This document shows positions 7,687 to 15,856 of a stretch of DNA of 64,000 nt, one piece after another; position 1 is the stretch's first letter, and each line of letters starts with the position of its first letter. This DNA is from CAYSRJ01 sp964521865 (GTDB taxonomy: Bacteria > Spirochaetota > B62-G9 > DRHN01). The stretch is taken from contig CAZFTJ010000001.1 in NCBI GenBank assembly GCA_964521865.1, positions 310,001 through 374,000 on the forward strand, read 5' to 3'. Below the pieces are notes generated by a model. It was not told the DNA's origin, did no database searches, and saw nothing but the letters and a program-made list of their open reading frames with translations. Position numbers and translations under genes: made by a program.

Positions 7687-8082
7687 TCAGGCTATCGGTT
7701 CGCCGGCTCCGGGCACGCCCAGGTTATATATCTTATCCAACCTGACCTTGACCACCGCTTTGGGCGGGGGCATGCCCGCCTTTTGCATCATTGCCACAGC
7801 CTCATTATAAATTTTCCCGGAGGTGACTACTTCTGGAGTGCCCACAAATCGAAACCCTGTCAAATGCTCCCGGTCAACCACAGCAATAGCCACTTTCGAT
7901 CCGCTTCCCACGTTGCTCCAGGTCTGCTTGCCAGTGACCTCGTTATATAACAGGTGCTCATCGTCCAGAACCCTGGTGCTGCGCTTAGGGCCTACATTGG
8001 GGGTGCCGTCAGCGTTGACTGTAGCCACAAAGCACTGCTGAGCCGCTATCATTTCTTTCATTTCGCGGGTAAGTTTAGCCAT
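7687..8082 (-). CDS. Pyridoxamine 5'-phosphate oxidase-like FMN-binding protein
   Basis: This 131-residue protein has the split-barrel flavin-binding fold of the PNPOx-like family. The N-terminal half has the typical pattern QQCFVATVNADGTPNVGPK (around 15-33), then a strand with the W of TWSNV and a KVAIAVVD strand. Family members bind FMN, F420 or heme and often act as small redox or detoxification enzymes. The true substrate is unknown, and PLP biosynthesis itself is unlikely. The ribosome site AAGGAG precedes the ATG well. It is 40 bp downstream of the MarR gene on the same strand, so it is probably in that gene's transcript and regulated with it. Confidence 0.82.
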   Translation of the reverse strand: MAKLTREMKEMIAAQQCFVATVNADGTPNVGPKRSTRVLDDEHLLYNEVTGKQTWSNVGSGSKVAIAVVDREHLTGFRFVGTPEVVTSGKIYNEAVAMMQKAGMPPPKAVVKVRLDKIYNLGVPGAGEPIA

Positions 8083-8122
8083 AAAGCATCTCCTTAATCA
8101 TTATTGTAATTCACAAAATTGC

Positions 8123-8620
8123 CTATTCTTTCGCAGACTCTTCGTTCTTTTGACAGAAGGAAATAGTGTTGAATGCAGCTTGGGTGTGCTTCATCGTTCG
8201 AAGCAGAGCCTCAAGGCCTCTGCACAGGAATTTAAGATCCTCCCGGTCAACTTTATTAAGCACTTTTTCCATTCTGGCAATCCAGGCATCTCGCAGCCTG
8301 CCAATCTGCTCGTGACCTTTCTCGGTCAGGTGTAAAATATAGCTGCGGCGGTCTTCGGGATCTTGCCTGCGGTTGACCATCCCGTGTGCCACCAGCCGGT
8401 CAACTATACCCGTAATATTGGCTTTGGGTACTTCCAGGACATCCGCCACTTTGCCGGGAGTCATCGATCCGTGGCAGGACAGGAGAAAACATATACGTAG
8501 CTGTGCTTTAGTTAAATTCAAATCCATCCAGGGCGACTGCTCCCGGGCTTCCAACGTCAGGAATGCCTCACGCTGCAATTCCATAATCTTCCTGATTAAA
8601 GCCTGCTTTCTTATTTCCAT
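8123..8620 (-). CDS. MarR-family transcriptional regulator
   Basis: This 165-residue winged-helix repressor has the DNA-recognition region LEVPKANITGIVDRLVAHGM around residues 62-81. The MarR wing NRRQDPEDRRSYILHLTEKG follows at about 83-102. A C-terminal dimerisation helix and a short tail follow. A GAGGTGA ribosome site lies before the ATG. It is divergent from an MFS efflux gene across 187 bp and upstream of the FMN protein. That is the classical layout for a MarR protein that represses itself and a drug or phenolic efflux pump. The inducer is unknown. Confidence 0.88.
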   Translation of the reverse strand: MEIRKQALIRKIMELQREAFLTLEAREQSPWMDLNLTKAQLRICFLLSCHGSMTPGKVADVLEVPKANITGIVDRLVAHGMVNRRQDPEDRRSYILHLTEKGHEQIGRLRDAWIARMEKVLNKVDREDLKFLCRGLEALLRTMKHTQAAFNTISFCQKNEESAKE

Positions 8621-8769
8621 ACAGCGGCGTCACCTCGATACCGGGGAACTTTGAATTCCCCCGGGAATACGGCGTCCTCTCAGATAGCGTAGAGCCTGCA
8701 GCCGCCGACATCTGTCACCTGGATTGTCGCTCTCCTGAGCAGGAGTCCAGAAATATAATCCATATTATA

Positions 8770-8798
8770 TTGACAGTTTAACTTATATTGACTAAAGT
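8770..8798 (+). promoter_or_regulatory. Promoter of the MFS gene with embedded MarR-like operator
   Basis: TTGACA at 8770-8775 is followed by a 17-bp spacer and TAAAGT at 8793-8798, only about 10 bp before the ATG at 8808. The spacer and -10 hold a palindrome-like stretch (8777-8796, TTTA...TAAA ends), and the nonamer tatattgac occurs twice, 19 bp apart. A MarR protein bound here would cover the polymerase site. No Shine-Dalgarno sequence is visible, so the mRNA may be nearly leaderless or start further in. Confidence 0.5.
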
Positions 8799-8807
8799 TT
8801 CAAGATA

Positions 8808-10001
8808 ATGAAGCAATCTTATAATGCTTCCAAACAGAAGCTGTTAAGGGATAGGAATCTCCGGATTATCTTTTCCGTAACGCTGACGGCGGTGCTCGGA
8901 GTAACCAGCATCACCCCGGTATTCCCAGAGGTGGTGCGCCGGCTCGGCATCAGCGGCGCCGAGGTAGGGCTGTTAATAACCTTCTTCACCCTGCCCGGCG
9001 TTGTTCTGGCACCCGTCCTGGGAGTGCTGGCCGACTACTTCGGCCGCAAGAGAATCCTGGTTCCCTCCCTCTTCCTGTTCGCCATTGCCGGTACCGCCTG
9101 TTTTTTCGCGCGCAGCTTCAGCACCCTGCTGGTGCTTCGGGTATTTCAGGGCATCGGGGGTGCCAGTCTCGGCTCCATTAACATCACCATTATCGGCGAC
9201 CTCTACTCGGGAAGGCAGCGTGCCGAAGCGATGGGCCTGAATGCCAGTATCCTCAGCATAGGCACCGCTTCTTATCCCGCGATCGGCGGCGCTCTGGCCA
9301 TTCTGGGCTGGAACTATCCATTTGCCCTGCCCATTGTGGCTCTTCCAGTCGGGATTATCGTGCTGGTATCTCTGCGTAATCCGGAGCCCAGAGCTCACCA
9401 GGGCCTGAAAGAGTATCTGGGCAGCACCTGGACATACCTGAAGAACATCAGGACGGTTGGTCTGTTTACGGCCGGGGTATTGACATTCGTTATTCTCTAC
9501 GGCGCTTTTCTCACCTACTTCACCCTGCTGCTGGATGAATCCTTCGGTGCATCGAGCTTTGTAATAGGACTGGTCATGTCCGGCATGTCCCTGGCCACTG
9601 CCGCTGTTTCATCACAACTCGGCAGGTTAAACAGGCGGTTTTCCCTGGGAACCATCATCAAGCTCGCCTTTGCCGGATATGCACTGGCCCTGGTTTTAAT
9701 GCCGTTTATGCCGAGCCTGTGGCTTTTACTCGTACCGGTATTAATCTTCGGTGTCGCCCACGGCGCCAATATTCCAAGCATTCAGACTGCGGTCGCCGGA
9801 CTGGCACCGGTCGAGTACCGGGCTGCGTTTATGTCCATCAATGCCACCATGCTGAGGTTGGGGCAGACTGTTGGCCCTCCGCTAATGGCTGTTGCCTACG
9901 TCTACGGCGGGCTTGACTCTACCTTCCTGGCCGCCGCTGGCCTGGCGGCGCTGGTGCCGACGGTTGCCCTTCTATTCGGACGAAAAGAGAATGAAGGATA
10001 A
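8808..10001 (+). CDS. Major facilitator superfamily efflux transporter
   Basis: This 397-residue polytopic protein has about 12 predicted membrane helices in two six-helix halves. The loop between helices 2 and 3 carries an MFS motif A variant (GVLADYFGRKRIL, near residues 71-83), and a motif C-like glycine-rich helix 5 (GTASYPAIGGALA) marks a drug/proton antiporter (DHA1-like) subgroup. The context, divergent from a MarR regulator, supports drug or toxic-compound export under MarR control. The substrate cannot be predicted. It converges on the flavodoxin gene with a 54-bp spacer. The start codon lacks a ribosome site. Confidence 0.88.
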   Translation: MKQSYNASKQKLLRDRNLRIIFSVTLTAVLGVTSITPVFPEVVRRLGISGAEVGLLITFFTLPGVVLAPVLGVLADYFGRKRILVPSLFLFAIAGTACFFARSFSTLLVLRVFQGIGGASLGSINITIIGDLYSGRQRAEAMGLNASILSIGTASYPAIGGALAILGWNYPFALPIVALPVGIIVLVSLRNPEPRAHQGLKEYLGSTWTYLKNIRTVGLFTAGVLTFVILYGAFLTYFTLLLDESFGASSFVIGLVMSGMSLATAAVSSQLGRLNRRFSLGTIIKLAFAGYALALVLMPFMPSLWLLLVPVLIFGVAHGANIPSIQTAVAGLAPVEYRAAFMSINATMLRLGQTVGPPLMAVAYVYGGLDSTFLAAAGLAALVPTVALLFGRKENEG

Positions 10002-10055
10002 TCTTTTCCTGCCCTGAATAAAAAATTCATTTCCGGAGCGAGTACCGGGTATGTG

Positions 10056-10499
10056 CTATTTGCGGGTAGCTTCCGCCAGCTTTCGGCCCAGGTCCCTGCA
10101 TGCCTGCAGCTCTTCGGTTCCCGGGGCGTTGGAAGCCACAACACCTTCTGATACCGGTTTCAAATCGAAGAAGGTAAAAAACCTTTCGATTTCCTGCACC
10201 GCACCCTTTTCTCCCGGGTTTTCCGAGCTGAAAGCCGCAGCCGGTTTACCGGAGACCTTTTCGTGAACACTCCACGCCCTGTCAAAAAATTCCCGCAGGG
10301 CGCCTGCCATGCCGTCGAAGGTATTCGGCGCTCCAAAGGCCGCCCCGTCCGCAGCGGCAAGCTCATCGGGTTGTGTCGCGGCTGCTTTTTTAACGGCGAC
10401 TTCAACGCCTTGTACTTTCCCCGCTCCTTCTGCAAGGGCCTGAGCCATCTTCTCCGTATTGCCGGTAAAGGTGTGATAGACGACTAAAATTTTGCTCAT
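10056..10499 (-). CDS. Flavodoxin-family protein
   Basis: This 147-residue flavodoxin-fold protein begins with the FMN-phosphate loop VVYHTFTGNTEKMA (residues 6-19). It has a second FMN-contact loop near residues 55-62 (FGAPNTFDGMAG) and a short C-terminal helix. It probably carries electrons, or acts as a small FMN reductase, in the cytoplasm. GGAGG precedes the ATG at good spacing. The gene is 112 bp downstream of the MerR-family regulator on the same strand, so MerR control is likely. Confidence 0.85.
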   Translation of the reverse strand: MSKILVVYHTFTGNTEKMAQALAEGAGKVQGVEVAVKKAAATQPDELAAADGAAFGAPNTFDGMAGALREFFDRAWSVHEKVSGKPAAAFSSENPGEKGAVQEIERFFTFFDLKPVSEGVVASNAPGTEELQACRDLGRKLAEATRK

Positions 10500-10611
10500 A
10501 AGAGTACCTCCGCAAATGGATTTTTTTATCGTATTAGGCCATTTGAATTACATCGAGTCATCAAACTTATGCGCAGATCCTCCGTCATCGGGATGGAAAT
10601 AGTTCTCAACA

Positions 10612-11076
10612 TTAAGTATTATCCGATGGAGGGTCGTCTTTCGGTGGAAGCTCAAAGCCGAAGCGGACCCAGGTATCCAGGGTCGAGCAACCCAGACAGT
10701 CAATTTCCCTGCATGCCTCGCAATTGTCCCGGTTCTCAATGGCATTGTCAAGAGATGCCTTCAGATCGTCAAGAAGCCGAATCCGGGTCAGGATTTTTTT
10801 TCTCGCTTCGATGAGCAGGGCGGCGTGGGACTGCTGCTTTTCTTTTCCTGCGGTCTTGCACTCGGACAGTACCTGCAGGGTTCGGGCTATCTCCTCGAGG
10901 CTCATTCCCGCCTCTTTTAGCAGTCTCACCCTCTGCAGTGTAAACAACGATTCCAGGTCGTAGGATTTTTTTCCACCGGGAGAAACGGCGGAGGGCTTTA
11001 AGATTCCCTTTTCTTCGTAGAAACGGATGGTACGCAGGGTGCTTCCACACTTTCTTGCCAACTCACCTGAAGTCAT
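10612..11076 (-). CDS. MerR-family regulator with C-terminal cysteine cluster
   Basis: This 154-residue regulator has an N-terminal MerR winged helix (GELARKCGSTLRTIRFYEEK at residues 4-23, then GILKP). Residues 50-110 form the dimerisation coiled coil. Near residues 118-131 is a cysteine cluster Cys-x2-Cys-x5-Cys-x2-Cys (NCEACREIDCLGC). That could bind a metal or an Fe-S cluster, as in SoxR-type members, although the spacing differs from SoxR (Cys-x2-Cys-x-Cys-x5-Cys). The neighbouring flavodoxin suggests redox or metal sensing. A near-palindrome in the promoter (11094-11109) is the likely operator. Confidence 0.82.
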   Translation of the reverse strand: MTSGELARKCGSTLRTIRFYEEKGILKPSAVSPGGKKSYDLESLFTLQRVRLLKEAGMSLEEIARTLQVLSECKTAGKEKQQSHAALLIEARKKILTRIRLLDDLKASLDNAIENRDNCEACREIDCLGCSTLDTWVRFGFELPPKDDPPSDNT

Positions 11077-11093
11077 GTTGTTAGTTTATAATA

Positions 11094-11109
11094 GACGTAA
11101 CGTAACGTC
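11094..11109. promoter_or_regulatory. MerR-type operator and promoter
   Basis: GACGTAACGTAACGTC is palindromic except at two paired positions. On the minus strand it lies between TTGACG (11111-11106) and an AT-rich TATAAA/TAAACT -10 region (11090-11083). It ends about 18 bp from the regulator's ATG. MerR proteins bind the spacer between -35 and -10, which fits this location. Confidence 0.5.
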
Positions 11110-11420
11110 AATATATTTCTCTGTATTACAATTCCAAACCCGGAGAGTAACACGTCTAAAGGAGATGGAATCGACTGCAGTTTTTGTGGCTGCATACTAT
11201 CCTGATCCGTTGCGATGGTCTGAAGATTTTTGCAGGAGATATGATAAAAAGTTTACGTAATGTAGCGGATCGACTAAATTGCCTGAAACGAGAGTTTGAG
11301 ACAGAGAGGCATCTATTCGTCATGATTTACGATCTATGAGATGGTTATAGGAGAAAGCCATGAATGTTCGTCGGCGAAGTAAATTTATACATTGAAGGCC
11401 AATACGTGGCAAAAGCGGAT
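11110..11420. other. Intergenic region before the HEAT-repeat gene's 3' end
   Basis: About 310 bp lie between the MerR promoter and repeat B copy 2. I see no credible gene, terminator or RNA here. A minus-strand frame that starts inside the HEAT gene (11559) passes through repeat B and ends at 11320, but it has no homology that I recognise. Confidence 0.4.
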
Positions 11421-11470
11421 AATACGTCCCCTCAATATGCTCTGTTTGGCCGATGAATGAGTAATGCGAT
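11421..11470 (-). repeat. Repeat B, copy 2
   Basis: Direct copy of 7594-7643 with about six mismatches, most at third positions of the minus-strand frame (see copy 1). It ends 13 bp from the stop codon of the HEAT-repeat gene and marks the right border of the redox/efflux cassette. Confidence 0.65.
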
Positions 11471-11482
11471 CCCGTAAAAACA

Positions 11483-14047
11483 CTACACGAGCTCTTTTGC
11501 CTTGAGTCTCTCCAGCGCCCACTGCGTGTACTTGCGTATCTTTGCGTCCGGATCTTCATTGAGCGCCTTTAAAATCGCTTTTCCCTCCTTTGTTTCGAGC
11601 TTTTCGAGCGCCCGCACGACATTTATACGCACCTCCTGGTCCGGGTCGCGCGAAGCCATAACCAGTCCTCTGAATGCCTTTATTGTACCGATAAGGGAGA
11701 GCACTTCGGCCGCTTCACGCCGCACAACCGGGTCCCGGTGTTTCAGCTTGTTGATTTCCGCTTCAGTGGCGCCGATTTTATCGAGAATATCGCTGGCATA
11801 GGCCTTGTGTGAGGAAAGCTCCGATTCCAGTAGCCCGATAAGCGCAGGCCGGGCCTGCATGCCCATCCTGCCGAATACGGCGGCGATGCTCTCCTTTAGG
11901 CTTTCGCTGCCGTCTTTCATCCTGTCGATGAGCACTTCAATATTTTTCTTTGCCGTGTGCGTTTCGAGGCAGGAGAGAATTTGTGATGAAAAAGACTTCT
12001 CCTTCTGGAGGAAATCGATCAGAAGGTCGGTTGCCTGCGGGGTTTTCGACTCGGTTATTCCCCGGATTATTGCCCGTTTGACGGAGTCGACCTCGTTTTT
12101 ATCGTAGAAAACCCTTGCCATCTGCCTGAGGATATCTTTCCGGCCGGTACCCCCGAGCGCAAATGCAACCTGGTTTCTCACTTCCTCCACCGGATCGCGC
12201 ATGAGCGCAAGCGCCTGAGAAAATGACCGGGTATCATCCATGTCGACGAGGGCAAAGGTTGAAGCAATCCTCACGAGCGGGTCGGCATCCTCCTGTGCTT
12301 TTCTCACTTCACCGAGAAATTCGGTGAGTTTCAGGGCGGGAATGAGCGCAATGAGATGGGCCCGCAGCTCACCGTCTACCCGGTTCAGGTAGTAGCCGAT
12401 GATGTCCTTCACGGTTTTTTTCGGGTATCCGGCCAGTATATCGGCAAACCGGCTCACGAATGCGACCGGCAAAACGGGCAGATGTTCGAACAAAAAGGAG
12501 AGACAGTACTCCTTCTTCATCTGGGCGAGGAGAAAGAGGGACTGTATCCTGAGATTCATCTTCCCGGGGGAATCCTCGCCCTTGATTATGGTAATGAGTC
12601 TTTCGACAAGCGCATCGCCGTTTTTAGTCAGGAGCGCCTTTCTGGTAAGCTCTGTGAGATCGTCGCGTGCTTCAAGAACCGTCAGGAGGGGGTCTATATA
12701 CATCGGATCATCCGCCGGGGTAACTGCTTTTACAAGGTTGACGAGTGTTTTTGTCTGTGACATGTTTCTGAGTATCTCATCGCAGACAAGGCGTCTTGTT
12801 TCACGGTCGCCCCGCTTAATAATTGCCTCGACGGTGAGCCGGTACGCCTCGTCGAAGGAGTGATCGATGGACATTTTGAGAAGAGTGCCCAACTGCGAAA
12901 CGTCGCCTGCCTCGTTCAATAGCCCGGCTGCAAGGGTGAGGCTCTCCCTGGTTCCCGCAAGGACGCATTTTCGTATAAAACCGGTTACCCCGACACGCGC
13001 GGCATTTTTCAGGATGGTTGTTTTTCTTTGAAAATCTTCCGGGTCGGCCATATCGAGCCTTGTGCAGAATCGACTCAGGGTTCCGGATTTTTCGAGGTAC
13101 CGTGCGGCATGGTACTGGATTTCACTGTTGTCTTCCAGCATGAGCATGGCGGCGATTCCCTCATCGTCCCTGTTCTGAGGACGGAGGGCTTCGATGAGAT
13201 GGATGACCTCCTGGTGCGCGAGTGTTTTGATATTTATCTCGGGAAGGTCAGTAAAGGCCTGTCTGTACCGCTTGAGCGCTTCGCGCCTCACGTCGGGATT
13301 CGGGTCTTTCAGAAGCAGTGTGAACAGGGGTTTTCTGAGCTCTTCCTGATCTTCCGTTTTATATTCGAGAACCAGGGTCTTTCTGACCGCAGGGCTCGGA
13401 TCGTCGAATAGACCGGCCGGCATCTTCCCTATTCCGGGGTCTCCGGCAGCAAGAAGAATTTTCAGGGCGAAGTATCTTCCCTTCCAATCCGGGTCTGCGA
13501 GCAGCTCCTTTATCTCCTCTTTTTTATCCTCGAAAAGTGCGTATGCCTTCTTTCCGTCAAAGCTCTCCCCGTTGCTCGAGCGTGCTATTGTCTGGAGGGG
13601 GAGCTGCTCACTGTGCTCATCGAGCCACCGTATGAGATGCCTGCGCCATTTTTTACGCTCGAGCGCGTATTTGAAGCAGTGAAAAAAACCTTCGTGAATA
13701 GAATATCTGAGAATATTCTGAAAGTGCCGTTTGTCCGCAGAGCCGGCAAGCCGCTCGACCCATTCTGACGCAAGACCCGTTCTGTAGAGGATTTCCCGCG
13801 CCCTGGCTGCATCCGTTTCGTCAAGAAAATGTGTGATAAGGCCGGTCATTCTCTGCTTCTGCTTTTCGACAGTGTCGGGAAATTCAAAAAGCTCGTCTCC
13901 GATGATTTTTTTCAACACCGTCGCAAAACGGTTCCTTTTTATCAGGAAGCGGATAACGAATATGATTGCAATGATTATCAACACGCCCGCTCCTGCAGCC
14001 GTATAGTAGGTTTGATCGAGATACAGCAGCTGTTCGATTATTTTCAT
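11483..14047 (-). CDS. Membrane-anchored HEAT-repeat protein
   Basis: This 854-residue protein has one N-terminal membrane helix (about residues 17-37, AGVLIIIAIIFVIRFLIKR) followed by a long cytoplasmic alpha-solenoid. HEAT/PBS-lyase-type repeats are plain at about 595-670 (DADPLVRIASTFALVDMDD, DPVEEVRNQVAFALGGTG) and at 750-850 (DPVVRREAAEVLSLIGTI, DPDQEVRINVVRALEKLE, DPDAKIRKYTQWALERLK). It has no catalytic motif. It starts 2 bp after the stop of the adenylate cyclase gene on the same strand and has its own GGTGGG ribosome site, so the two are co-transcribed. I infer that the solenoid is a scaffold or effector platform working with the cyclase. Confidence 0.8.
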   Translation of the reverse strand: MKIIEQLLYLDQTYYTAAGAGVLIIIAIIFVIRFLIKRNRFATVLKKIIGDELFEFPDTVEKQKQRMTGLITHFLDETDAARAREILYRTGLASEWVERLAGSADKRHFQNILRYSIHEGFFHCFKYALERKKWRRHLIRWLDEHSEQLPLQTIARSSNGESFDGKKAYALFEDKKEEIKELLADPDWKGRYFALKILLAAGDPGIGKMPAGLFDDPSPAVRKTLVLEYKTEDQEELRKPLFTLLLKDPNPDVRREALKRYRQAFTDLPEINIKTLAHQEVIHLIEALRPQNRDDEGIAAMLMLEDNSEIQYHAARYLEKSGTLSRFCTRLDMADPEDFQRKTTILKNAARVGVTGFIRKCVLAGTRESLTLAAGLLNEAGDVSQLGTLLKMSIDHSFDEAYRLTVEAIIKRGDRETRRLVCDEILRNMSQTKTLVNLVKAVTPADDPMYIDPLLTVLEARDDLTELTRKALLTKNGDALVERLITIIKGEDSPGKMNLRIQSLFLLAQMKKEYCLSFLFEHLPVLPVAFVSRFADILAGYPKKTVKDIIGYYLNRVDGELRAHLIALIPALKLTEFLGEVRKAQEDADPLVRIASTFALVDMDDTRSFSQALALMRDPVEEVRNQVAFALGGTGRKDILRQMARVFYDKNEVDSVKRAIIRGITESKTPQATDLLIDFLQKEKSFSSQILSCLETHTAKKNIEVLIDRMKDGSESLKESIAAVFGRMGMQARPALIGLLESELSSHKAYASDILDKIGATEAEINKLKHRDPVVRREAAEVLSLIGTIKAFRGLVMASRDPDQEVRINVVRALEKLETKEGKAILKALNEDPDAKIRKYTQWALERLKAKELV

Positions 14048-14049
14048 GA

Positions 14050-15597
14050 TTATCCCACCTTTTTTAATACCCTGTAGATTTTAATCGGTTCGGATTTGCC
14101 CTTTACCTTCACCGGCGGTTTTTTCGATACCCTGAAATCCCCGCCGAGATGACTTCGCGTGTTTTCCGTTATTACCACTTCACCGGGACCGGCCACACCT
14201 TCGAGCCTGGCTGCGACGTTGACCGTATCGCCGATTATCGTGTAATCCACCCGTTGTGTCGAGCCGATGTTTCCGGCGACCAGCGGTCCCGTGTGTATGC
14301 CGATGCCGATGGCAAGCCTCTTTGCGTCTCCCCTGAAGAAGCTCCTCTGAGGATCTTTCACCATGCTCTGTATTTCAAGGGCGCATGAAACAGCGAGCCG
14401 GGCATCTTCCGTTTCGGATTTGAGAGGCACCCCCCACGCGGCCATGATGCAGTCGCCGATAAACTTATCAATGTAGCCGTGATGCCTGAGCACGATCTCA
14501 ACCGCCTCGCTGAAGTACTCGTTCAGAATCTTGATTATGTATTCGGGATCTCTTCCCTCGGAAAACGACGTGTAACCGCGGATATCGGCAAAGAGCACCG
14601 TTGCATCCCGCTTGTCTCCGCCGAGGTGTACAAGGTCCGGATTGGCCACGATTCGTGAAGCGATCTCCTGGGAAACATAGCGGGAAAACATGTCCTTTAT
14701 CAGCCGTCGCTGTTCCTTCACGGTTTTAACCGTTTTTTCGAGCTCCCGCTCTCTGCTCTGGTCGGTAAAGATGAGTGTAAGCCCCTCCCTTTTATTTCGC
14801 CGGGAGGCGAGGAGAGAAGCGTTGAGTGAAAAATCCATTTCTCCGTTTTCGTCCCTATAAATCCCCTCGGCAGCAATAATTTCAGCGCCCTCGCGTATCG
14901 AGCTTTCGAGCAGCGCATGCATCTTTTTCCCCAGGCCTTTTTTGAAAATTTCGAGTACGCTTTGCCCGAGATGGTCCTGGGAAAGGTGAAAACGTGACGC
15001 CGCGGCCCGGTTGAAATACCGGACGACGCCGGCTGTATCTGTGGTGATGAGAAGATTCGACATTGAGGTGAATATATTCTCCTGATACCTTTCGAGGGCC
15101 TGTATCTTTCGGGTATAGTCTCTGAGCCTGTTGTGGAGCACGGTATTGTGAAAATATTCCCCCGCGAGCTTGGAGATGGCCTCCGTGAAACGCAGCCGCG
15201 AACGCGTAAAAAAATACGGCTGCGTCGAGTTCAGAACAACGAACGCGTATACCTTCTTTTCGGATTTAATGGGTGCCATTATGCCGGAGCTCATGGAAGG
15301 ATGCAGCAAAAGCGGCAAAAAGGGGCTTGGTTTCCTTTCGGTAAGCACGACGGTCTCACCGGATTCGAGAACGAAACCGAACGGGTCGTCTTCTGTGATG
15401 AAGGCTTCCGGGATTGTGTATCTGCCCCTGCGGTAGAGAAGCCGCGCCCTGTGCTCCTCTGACGAAAAAAAACAGGCGAGATGCGCCCCGGTTATGTCGA
15501 AGAGCTGTTCGACGAGGGACGCGATAAATTTTTTGATGTCGAAACCTCTTGAGATGGCAAAACCCGCCCGAACCACATCATCGAGAATATTCTGCAT
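14050..15597 (-). CDS. GAF-PAS class III adenylate cyclase
   Basis: This 515-residue cytoplasmic sensor-cyclase has a GAF domain at about 10-155, a PAS domain at about 170-290 (LLITTDTAGVVRYFNRAA), then a short coiled linker. The class III cyclase homology domain spans 325-510. The first metal Asp is in VLFADIRGYTSFSE, the adenine-selecting Lys and second metal Asp are in DKFIGDCIMAAWG, and the transition-state Asn/Arg segment is IGDTVNVAARLEG. The Lys-Asp pattern predicts ATP as substrate and cAMP as product. The GAF and PAS ligands are unknown. It is the promoter-proximal gene of a pair with the HEAT-repeat protein. Confidence 0.9.
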   Translation of the reverse strand: MQNILDDVVRAGFAISRGFDIKKFIASLVEQLFDITGAHLACFFSSEEHRARLLYRRGRYTIPEAFITEDDPFGFVLESGETVVLTERKPSPFLPLLLHPSMSSGIMAPIKSEKKVYAFVVLNSTQPYFFTRSRLRFTEAISKLAGEYFHNTVLHNRLRDYTRKIQALERYQENIFTSMSNLLITTDTAGVVRYFNRAAASRFHLSQDHLGQSVLEIFKKGLGKKMHALLESSIREGAEIIAAEGIYRDENGEMDFSLNASLLASRRNKREGLTLIFTDQSRERELEKTVKTVKEQRRLIKDMFSRYVSQEIASRIVANPDLVHLGGDKRDATVLFADIRGYTSFSEGRDPEYIIKILNEYFSEAVEIVLRHHGYIDKFIGDCIMAAWGVPLKSETEDARLAVSCALEIQSMVKDPQRSFFRGDAKRLAIGIGIHTGPLVAGNIGSTQRVDYTIIGDTVNVAARLEGVAGPGEVVITENTRSHLGGDFRVSKKPPVKVKGKSEPIKIYRVLKKVG

Positions 15598-15856
15598 TAT
15601 CGGACCTTTTTGTACTATTCGAACGCTCCGTACCGCCGAGAAGTCGTACCGTCGGATGCTGTTTTTTATCTTATGAGCTTTATGGAAAATTGCAATAATT
15701 TTTTGAAACAGAAGAGACCTCTTATGTGTTTAATCCACATGGAAGAACCGAATGGTTTGTGTACGTATTGAAAAGACCGCAAAACGTTAAAAAGATTACG
15801 CTAAAAGCCGGCCGAACGGCAGGGATAAAAAAGAAAGAAACGAAAGAAAGGAACGG
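15598..15856. other. Divergent intergenic spacer between cyclase and radC
   Basis: This 259-bp spacer must hold both divergent promoters. It contains an AT-rich stretch at about 15660-15710. No gene, hairpin or repeat was recognised. Confidence 0.4.

Noticed and set aside
11320..11559. 79-codon minus-strand ORF spanning repeat B copy 2
   Set aside because: Starts inside the 3' end of the HEAT gene in another frame with no ribosome site; only the repeat B peptide is notable.
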